From positions 1 through 56,860 of the forward strand of contig CAIRTR010000085.1 of assembly GCA_903881565.1 (NCBI GenBank): a stretch of DNA of 56,860 nt. The letters run 5' to 3'. Of the stretch, positions 45,320 to 52,593 are shown in pieces (position 1 is the first letter of the stretch; every line of letters starts with the position of its first letter). Under the pieces are notes generated by a model. The model saw nothing but the letters and a program-made list of their open reading frames with translations. It was not told where the DNA came from and searched no databases. Position numbers and translations under genes: made by a program. The DNA is from Oligoflexia bacterium (lineage in GTDB: Bacteria > Bdellovibrionota > UBA1018).

Positions 45320-47249
45320 GTGTTCTTCTCCCTGCTATCTCTGATGCCAAAGATGATAAAGTCTCTACTTGAAACTGCTCCTGCAAAAACCAATTCAAAA
45401 CCTTCGGATACAACCGATGCTCGACGCTTAAACCCCGCTTCTCAACTTCGGAGGCCGTCCGCAAATCAGAAATATCAAACGCCTCCTGCGCCAAAATCGG
45501 GCCGCCGTCCATTTCTTCTTCCACCAAATGCACGCTCACGCCCGTGATCTTTACCCCATGTTCAAACGCTTGCGCATAAGAATCTCTGCCGGGAAAAGAA
45601 GGAAGAAGCGAGGGATGAATGTTCACTATACGAGAATATCCCTTGGGCGATCGGAAGGCGTCAATGAAGAAGCGGCTTACGAGGCGCATAAAGCCTGCAA
45701 AAACCAAAAAATCGGGTTGAAAAGTGCGCATTTCGGCAATGACGCGCTCTTCAAACTCAGCCCGACGCGCCCGTCCAAACTTAGAAAAATCAACGCAGCA
45801 AATCGGAACCCCTTCGCGCTTCGCAAGCTCCAGTACCGGCGCGTCGTTTTTGTCTGAAAAAACCACACAAACCTGGGCCGCGAGTTCTTTGTTTTTGATC
45901 GCATTTAAGATCGCACCAAAACCGGATCCACGCCCGGAGGCAAAAATGGCGATTCGAGGCAGCGCCTGCGATCGCGATTCTTTTTCGCCAATATCGCGCC
46001 TCAATTGCATTCCTTTAAAAGAGAGATCCGAAAAATGTGCGTAAGCTTTTTCTCGGGCCACCTTCAAACTAGGCCCCATTCCGAGCACGGAAAAAACTCG
46101 GCCACCTGCACTCACAAATCCATCCCCGTCCTTTTTTACTGCTGCCGAAAAAAGGGGGGGAACTGCGCTCATTGTGTCCTCGCGGGACTTCGCCGCAAAC
46201 CCTTCAATCAAAATCCCCGATTGAGGCGCTTGCGGATATCCGGGAGCCGCCGCAACGATGGTAACAGCAGACTCCTCTGAAAATGGGACAATCCGAGGCC
46301 ATCCCGCAAGCTCTCCCTTGGCGCTAGCTCGGCACCACTCATACAAATCGCCCTTCATTCGAGGCAACAGGACCTGAGCTTCAGGATCGCCAAAACGAGC
46401 GTTAAACTCCAAAACCCAGTACCGATCCTGGGCAAAATCAACCATAAGACCGGCATAAAGAAGGCCTTTGAACTCGCAGCCACGCTTTTGGAGTTCTCGC
46501 AAGGTAGGTTCAAAAACCTCGCGTTGCATGCGCTCCGCCCAATGAGCAGGAACACCGGGAACTGGACTTAAAGCCCCCATTCCGCCGGTGTTGGGACCTT
46601 CGTCTTGGTCAAGCAGTCGCTTAAAATCACGAGCAGGCTCAAGCAATGAACAATCAACACCTGAACAAAACGCCATCCAAGACACTTCTTCGCCTGCAAG
46701 CCGCTCTTCGATGAGCAGGCGAGGCGAATGTGGCGCAAGTTCCGCCACGGCTTTAAGCGCCTGCTCTTCATTATCGCAAACATGCACGCCTTTTCCAAAA
46801 GCCAAACCATCAGCCTTCACGACCAACCCGTTAGGCCAGGATTCATTTTCTATGACCTTCTTCGCATCTGCTGCTGAGTCACAGACCTTAAATCGCGCAG
46901 TAGGAACGCGGGCTGCCTCCATCACGTCTTTAGCAAACGATTTGGATGCTTCAATCTGCGCCGCTTTTCGAGAGGGACCAAAGACCAGAAGGCCGTGTGA
47001 CTCCAAAATATCGGTGATGCCTTCGGCCAAAGGATTATCAGGGCCAATCACGACGAGATCAATATGCTCAACCACGCAGCGCTTGGCGAAAGCTTCAAAA
47101 CTGCCCAGGTCCCAACGCTCAAAACAAACAGGCATGCCGGCGTTTCCGGGCGCGACAAAGACGTGGGCAACATGGGGCGAGCGTGAGAGTTTCCAGGCCA
47201 GTGCATGTTCCCGTGCACCCGCGCCGACAACGACGACCTTAGCGCCCAC
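45303..47249 (-). CDS. purD: PurD-PurN fusion: GAR synthetase plus GAR transformylase
   Basis: N-terminal PurD (KVVVVGAGAREHALAWKL, IGPDNPLAEGI, LIEERLAGEEVSWMAF, GPNTGGMGALSPVP) and C-terminal PurN (IAIFASGRGSGFGAILNAI, VNIHPSLLPSFPGRDSYAQAFEHGVKITGVSVHLVEEEMDGGPILAQEA) in one frame. Confidence 0.94.
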   Translation of the reverse strand: MGAKVVVVGAGAREHALAWKLSRSPHVAHVFVAPGNAGMPVCFERWDLGSFEAFAKRCVVEHIDLVVIGPDNPLAEGITDILESHGLLVFGPSRKAAQIEASKSFAKDVMEAARVPTARFKVCDSAADAKKVIENESWPNGLVVKADGLAFGKGVHVCDNEEQALKAVAELAPHSPRLLIEERLAGEEVSWMAFCSGVDCSLLEPARDFKRLLDQDEGPNTGGMGALSPVPGVPAHWAERMQREVFEPTLRELQKRGCEFKGLLYAGLMVDFAQDRYWVLEFNARFGDPEAQVLLPRMKGDLYEWCRASAKGELAGWPRIVPFSEESAVTIVAAAPGYPQAPQSGILIEGFAAKSREDTMSAVPPLFSAAVKKDGDGFVSAGGRVFSVLGMGPSLKVAREKAYAHFSDLSFKGMQLRRDIGEKESRSQALPRIAIFASGRGSGFGAILNAIKNKELAAQVCVVFSDKNDAPVLELAKREGVPICCVDFSKFGRARRAEFEERVIAEMRTFQPDFLVFAGFMRLVSRFFIDAFRSPKGYSRIVNIHPSLLPSFPGRDSYAQAFEHGVKITGVSVHLVEEEMDGGPILAQEAFDISDLRTASEVEKRGLSVEHRLYPKVLNWFLQEQFQVETLSSLASEIAGRRTRVLQN

Positions 47250-48480
47250 TAGCCAGACTCTTTTGAACTTTTGAAAGCTCAGTAGCCACTTTTTCAATCG
47301 TCCAGGCTTCGCTAAACCAATTTTTCCCCGTTAAGCGATTCGTGAGCGCCAGATACAGCTGAGAGGCGAGCACCTTATGCTCAGCTGAAAGCGGTGGCGG
47401 CCCCTCACTTACCGAGCGTTTCCACTCAAGGCTGCCTTGCAGGCTTGCATTCTTTTTTGCCTGATTAATCGAATCATACCAAGGAGTAGTGCGATACAGC
47501 TCTCGTAAAAATTCTTTTGATAATTGCACACCCTGAAACAGCAAGCGCAGTTCATCAGGGCCAATTGCATCGACCAAAAAGGACTCCGGCGTTTCCAAGC
47601 CAGGGCGTGGAGCCGAAACTCCCCACTCCAGTTTTCCATCCGCAAGCTCAAGCCCTGCCTGCGCACAAAGCCAGCGCAAAATCCCTGCCACCCAAGCTGT
47701 CTTCAGCAAAAGAGTTTGAAGGGCATTTGAAGGAAGCCCCGAAATCGTCAGCGCCTCGGCCAGTCCTACCGGTCGATCCGTACTCTCAAGCTTGGTGAAC
47801 ATCTCAAGAACAGGAAACTCCCAATGCTCGCCCTCTTTCGCCTCGATGCCTTGAAACCCGATGCTCCCCATATAATCCGGGTTCTTTGCCGCTCTTTCGA
47901 TCAAGGAGCTGCCAGGCGGACAACTGAACCGAAACACGACTTCAAGTGGAACCAGTTTTGGATAAGCCGCAGCCCGCGTCGGCGCATAATCAGGAATCGA
48001 GCGCCCCAACACATTCACGGCGGAGGGTTTCACGACGGACACTTGTTTTACAAGCAAATGCCGAAATGGTTTGGTCTGCTTGCGAAAAAGCTCGGCCGGT
48101 ACTTCGGGCATCTCGCGATCTACGGTGAAAAGCTGTTTGGCGTCAGTAGCCACGCCCAGGTAATGCGTGCGTAATCCTTCGGTTTGTAGCAGTTCTCCGA
48201 TTTCGTTAAAATTTGAGCCAAACCGATTGGCTTTTCGAAGCGCCAAAGCTTCGGGGGTTTTGGAAAAGACTTTCCAAAGCTCCGGGTCTTCCAAACGCTC
48301 AAACCAGAAGGCTGCGAGTACGGCCAAAGCCTCCCCTTTTTTGGGCAAGAGATCAGGCATGCGACCCCAGTCAAATACGGAATAAGTATCACCATACTCA
48401 AAAACAACGGCCTGCTCACCGCCGACACGAACGGGGCCTCGCAAATCTTTGACGGTTCCTCGATAGAGGGTGGTGATCAC
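47239..48480 (-). CDS. purC: SAICAR synthetase, long form
   Basis: LYRGTVKDLRGPV...VFEYGDTYSVFDWGRMPDLLPKKGEALAVLAAFWFERLED; ...VVKPSAVNVLG; 413 aa; embedded in the pur cluster. Confidence 0.82.
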   Translation of the reverse strand: MITTLYRGTVKDLRGPVRVGGEQAVVFEYGDTYSVFDWGRMPDLLPKKGEALAVLAAFWFERLEDPELWKVFSKTPEALALRKANRFGSNFNEIGELLQTEGLRTHYLGVATDAKQLFTVDREMPEVPAELFRKQTKPFRHLLVKQVSVVKPSAVNVLGRSIPDYAPTRAAAYPKLVPLEVVFRFSCPPGSSLIERAAKNPDYMGSIGFQGIEAKEGEHWEFPVLEMFTKLESTDRPVGLAEALTISGLPSNALQTLLLKTAWVAGILRWLCAQAGLELADGKLEWGVSAPRPGLETPESFLVDAIGPDELRLLFQGVQLSKEFLRELYRTTPWYDSINQAKKNASLQGSLEWKRSVSEGPPPLSAEHKVLASQLYLALTNRLTGKNWFSEAWTIEKVATELSKVQKSLASGR

Positions 48481-49979
48481 GTTTTACGCTCCTTTTTTGT
48501 TTTCAAGTCCTGCTTATTTTCTAAACGATCACTTTTTCTTTTCGCGGTCAGTTTCAAAGCCAAGCTCACATCGGTGGGATAATCTCCATCCAAACAGGCG
48601 TGGCAAAGTCCGATTTTTTTCTGGGGGGTCCCGATGGAGCGTTTGAGCCCCTCAAGCGTTTGATAAATCACCCCATCAGCGCCCAGATCTTTTTCAATAG
48701 CCGAAATTTTTCGATCCGAAGCCAGCAGCTCTGCTTCGTCCGGAAAATCGATCCCATAAAAACAGGGCTTGCGAATCGGAGGGCAAGTCGACACGAAATA
48801 AACCCTTGCGGCTCCCGCTCTGCGAACCAGATCAATGATTTTACGCGAAGTCGTTCCACGAACAATCGAGTCATCCACCAAAAGGACATTTCGGCCTTTA
48901 AGTTCCGAGACGACAGGCGAGAGTTTCAAATCAACCGCTTGCTGCCTTTTTTCAGGTGAGTCTAAAATAAAGGTGCGCTTGATGTAACGATTCTTGATCA
49001 GCAGCTCACGATAGGGAGCGCCGAGTTCTTCAGCTAAAGCGATGGCCGCAATGCGCGCAGTCTCCGGAACTGGTACGATAAGAGGGTCTTCAATGCCATC
49101 AGCTTTCAAGCGCGCACGCACCTGGGGCGCCAGATTTTTTCCCAAGCCGATTCGAGAAGCGTAAACGGCTTGCCCTTCCAACACAGTTTCGGGTGACGAA
49201 AAATAAACCCATTCAAACATGCAATGACTAGGCTCACGTTTCTCCAAGACCCTTGCCAAAACCCTTGAATGAAACTTACCTTTGAAATCAATCCACACGA
49301 CTTCGCCCGGAGCCACATCGCGCACGACTTCATAGCCCAAGAAGTAAAGCACGGCACTTTCGGAGGCGACCAAATAGGCGCCCGTTTTTGGATGTTTTCC
49401 AAAGATGAGGGGCCGAATCCCCAGGGGGTCCCGAAAGCAAACCAAGCCCACTTCGGCAATCAGGCTTACGATGCTGTAACTGCCGTGCGCCTCTTGAAAC
49501 ACGCGCTCGGTGGCCTTACAAATTCCTTCAAAATAATTCGCCTTCTCATCCCGCATTTCCGACATGCCTTCGGCAAAGAGGTTCATGATCGCTTCGGTAT
49601 CGGAGTGTGTAAGGGGATGCCTGCGAGATTCAGTTTTAAGCTTTTCACTCAGCTGCGAGAAGTTCACGAGATTGCCGTTATGAACCATGCCAATACCGAA
49701 CGGGTAACTCACTAAAAAGGGCTGCACATCGGCGACATCTCCGCGGCCAATGGTGCTGTAGCGGGCGTGCCCAATGGCGGCCGAGCCGGTTAGGATTTCT
49801 AAATCATTTGGAGTAAAGGCCGATTCAACTAAGCCTAAGTTTCGCACGCGATGAAACCCGTCTTCGTCGTACGTCAAAATGCCGGCCGCATCCTGACCTC
49901 GATGTTGAAGCATGGTGAGAGCGAGAAAAACTTCTTTTGCTGCTTGGCTTGAGCCAATGACACCGACAACGCCACACAT
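48477..49979 (-). CDS. purF: Amidophosphoribosyltransferase
   Basis: MCGVVGVIGSSQAAKEVFLALTMLQHRGQDAAGI, SHCMFEWVYFSSPET, NVLLVDDSIVRGTTSRKIIDLVRRAGA, CPPIRKPCFYGID. Confidence 0.97.
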   Translation of the reverse strand: MCGVVGVIGSSQAAKEVFLALTMLQHRGQDAAGILTYDEDGFHRVRNLGLVESAFTPNDLEILTGSAAIGHARYSTIGRGDVADVQPFLVSYPFGIGMVHNGNLVNFSQLSEKLKTESRRHPLTHSDTEAIMNLFAEGMSEMRDEKANYFEGICKATERVFQEAHGSYSIVSLIAEVGLVCFRDPLGIRPLIFGKHPKTGAYLVASESAVLYFLGYEVVRDVAPGEVVWIDFKGKFHSRVLARVLEKREPSHCMFEWVYFSSPETVLEGQAVYASRIGLGKNLAPQVRARLKADGIEDPLIVPVPETARIAAIALAEELGAPYRELLIKNRYIKRTFILDSPEKRQQAVDLKLSPVVSELKGRNVLLVDDSIVRGTTSRKIIDLVRRAGAARVYFVSTCPPIRKPCFYGIDFPDEAELLASDRKISAIEKDLGADGVIYQTLEGLKRSIGTPQKKIGLCHACLDGDYPTDVSLALKLTAKRKSDRLENKQDLKTKKERKT

Positions 49980-50153
49980 AGGTTTGGTCGTGAGCTTAGC
50001 ATAGCCCTTACGCTCTAAGATAGCGTCAGAAAGTTGACCGCTTTAGATTGATGAGGGGGGTTGAAACTCCTGTCGCGAACCGGTAGACTAAGACTGTAAG
50101 ACGAGGTCGCGCAAAGGAATTCAAACCAGCCGACCCACACAGGGAGGTTTTGC

Positions 50154-50378
50154 ATGAGTTCGAATGGAAGTCCCGTCACTGGTGTCATAGACGAAACACA
50201 GGTGATCATCGATTTCGGCAAGTATGAAGGAATGAATGTTCAGGAAATTGCGGATGTGGATCCCGGTTTCTACGAGCGCCTAGTGGCCGAAAAAGAAAAC
50301 GGGGTTTTTGCCATCCGTCGTCATAAGGACAAAACGTTTCGACTTTACATTAATCCACTTTCGAACATGGATCATTAA
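50154..50378 (+). CDS. Small conserved-looking hypothetical protein (DUF3820-like pattern)
   Basis: ATG preceded by agggagg; IDFGKYEGMNVQEIADVDPGFYERLVAEKENG. Confidence 0.65.
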   Translation: MSSNGSPVTGVIDETQVIIDFGKYEGMNVQEIADVDPGFYERLVAEKENGVFAIRRHKDKTFRLYINPLSNMDH

Positions 50379-50443
50379 AGGACCGCAAGACGAGCGTCAG
50401 CGCGTCATTCTGTTGTTCTGTTATGCAAAGACGCCTTTGCGCC

Positions 50444-51472
50444 CTACCTCAAATCTTTAATATATCGACTCATCTTCGAGTGACCGATTTTCTGAATTGC
50501 CTCCCAGGTGTTGTGACTGGCGCATAAGATCCTGAGGTTTGATAGTTGAGACGCCCCTCCTAAGGCTACAGGCACAATATGATCAACCTGAAGTCCAAAC
50601 TGTGATTCGCATTTATTCCCGGTTTCCGGTGAAACAAATGTGCATTGCCCTTCATCTCGCTGCCACACGGCTGCTCGAATAGCTGCAGGAACAAATCTCT
50701 TCGAGCGACTTTTTAGTGATGACTCCGACGTCGGAGTTGACGGTGCATCTGCAAGAACAGGGGTCTGCTCAGTTCCAGCTTTTGCCCGCTTGCGCTCATC
50801 GCGCTGAGCGCGTCGCTCATTTTGTCGATCCGGATCAATCTGCTCCAGGGTTCGATCGGCAAGGATTTCGAAAAGCTGCGATAGACTCAAACTGGGCTGA
50901 GAGTGGGCCAATAGCCCTTTGATTTTTTCGAATTTCTTCATCAGCTCATCAGACACCACGACTTTAAGCTCTGTTTGCGTAGGCGAAACAGCCCGACTCG
51001 TTTCTTTTGACTTTGCCGACTGCGGAGAGACTTGCAGCAAGATCTTCTCGCACTCCCGAGCGGAGCGATTCTCCATTTTGGCCAAAAGTTTCTGTTTTTC
51101 ATCAACCGTGTAGGTCTTACCCCGATCCCGCTGTTCGCGCTTTAAAAAGCACTGCACGGTACTCAACGTTGAGAGATTCAAAGTCCCCATCGCTATTGAA
51201 TTGGCTGCACTTGGAACGTCCTTGATCAAGCGCATCGAATTGATCCGACGTGACGCGCTTGCCTCAGAGTAGCCCAGTTCCTTTACGGCGTATTCAAACA
51301 AGGAACTAAATCCAAGCCCACAATAAAGTTTTCGCCGCTCTACCTCGCGTAGCAGCTCAAGAACTTGCGTCGTAAGCTTGCGCTCTTCGATTGCCAAGTG
51401 CTTGAGTTGAGATAGGAGATTTTCATCCGATAGAGTTTTTGCCGCTAATAAATTTTGAGTCAAATTATTCAT
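50444..51472 (-). CDS. HNH endonuclease-domain protein, paralog of ORF 17263..18309
   Basis: CTFVSPETGNKCESQFGLQVDHIVPVALGGASQLSNLRILCASHN; similar N-terminal helical region (LYCGLGFSSLFEYAVKELGYSEASASRRINSMRL). Confidence 0.85.
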   Translation of the reverse strand: MNNLTQNLLAAKTLSDENLLSQLKHLAIEERKLTTQVLELLREVERRKLYCGLGFSSLFEYAVKELGYSEASASRRINSMRLIKDVPSAANSIAMGTLNLSTLSTVQCFLKREQRDRGKTYTVDEKQKLLAKMENRSARECEKILLQVSPQSAKSKETSRAVSPTQTELKVVVSDELMKKFEKIKGLLAHSQPSLSLSQLFEILADRTLEQIDPDRQNERRAQRDERKRAKAGTEQTPVLADAPSTPTSESSLKSRSKRFVPAAIRAAVWQRDEGQCTFVSPETGNKCESQFGLQVDHIVPVALGGASQLSNLRILCASHNTWEAIQKIGHSKMSRYIKDLR

Positions 51473-51737
51473 TGCCCCTGCATAACACGGGAAAAATGCG
51501 TCTCTTTAAACGGCCTCATATGCCTCTAAATCGCAAGACTAAAGTCACAACTTGATCCACTCTGCCTGACCCTGAAACGGCCCTCATGCGGGCGATTGCG
51601 AGTATCTATAGGACGATTAAAGACAAGGTTCATGGCCCACAGTGAAAACTGTGAAATCATTGTCAACAAATTAATTCAAAATATGGCATTTTTTGCGGGG
51701 ATTTCGGCAAAAAAAATCCCGACTAACGACTAACGAC

Positions 51738-52586
51738 TCAGATCTCAATCTCTCCCCGAAACACTTCAACAGCAGGCCCCGTCATGAACACGGACGCTCC
51801 CGCGCCTGCCCATTCGATCGTAAGCACCCCGCCAGGCAGTTCCACTCGCACGGGCGATTGCACACGCCCCGCCAAAATCGAAGCCACCGCCGACGCGCAC
51901 GCACCCGTCCCACACGCAAGCGTGATCCCGGCACCGCGCTCCCAGACACGCATTAGAACCTCAGAGCGCGAAACCACCTGCACAAAATCCACATTCGTCT
52001 TCTGCGGAAACATCGGGTGATTCTCAATCACAGGCCCCAAAACTTCTAGGGCAACCCCTCGAACATCGTCCGTAAAAAAGACGGCATGAGGCACGCCCAT
52101 CCCTACCTTATATAATGCGAAATTCTGACCCAAAATCTCAACCGGCTCGCCATCTACCCCGAGGCTAGGGGCAAGAACCGGAACGCCCATATCCACGCGA
52201 ATCTGATCACCCACGCAGCTTATAGTTTTCACGCCATCCAGAGTTTCGATTAAAACCTCGGGTGAGAAACCCTCAGCCCCCCCCCCACAATACCTCGCTA
52301 AAAAAAGCCCCGCAGCCCTAATGCCGTTTCCGCACATTTCGGCCACCGAGCCATCTGCGTTTAGAATTTCCATTCGCGCAAATGCGCCCGAACCCGCGCT
52401 CGCAGGCTTTAGCCAAAGCAGCTGATCGGCTCCGACGCCGAATCTTCGATCCGCGATTTTTCGCGCAAACTCGGGCGTCCAAGGGAGCGACATCTCAGGC
52501 ACAAAACAAGGCGCGGCTGCATTCAACGAATTGAAAAGCACAAAGTCGTTTCCGAGACCCTGCATTTTTAGAAAATGAAATTTCAT
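51738..52586 (-). CDS. dapF: Diaminopimelate epimerase
   Basis: MKFHFLKMQGLGNDFVLF, ADRRFGVGADQLL, NADGSVAEMCGNGIRAAG, TLACGTGACASAVA. Confidence 0.96.
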   Translation of the reverse strand: MKFHFLKMQGLGNDFVLFNSLNAAAPCFVPEMSLPWTPEFARKIADRRFGVGADQLLWLKPASAGSGAFARMEILNADGSVAEMCGNGIRAAGLFLARYCGGGAEGFSPEVLIETLDGVKTISCVGDQIRVDMGVPVLAPSLGVDGEPVEILGQNFALYKVGMGVPHAVFFTDDVRGVALEVLGPVIENHPMFPQKTNVDFVQVVSRSEVLMRVWERGAGITLACGTGACASAVASILAGRVQSPVRVELPGGVLTIEWAGAGASVFMTGPAVEVFRGEIEI

Positions 52587-52593
52587 GAACTAA

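Noticed and set aside
46588-47274. 228-aa plus-strand ORF opposite purD
   Set aside because: Antisense to conserved PurD motifs; composition typical of shadow ORFs.
50000-50153. Possible purine riboswitch upstream of purF
   Set aside because: No conserved purine-riboswitch loop sequences could be identified by eye in the short intergenic region.
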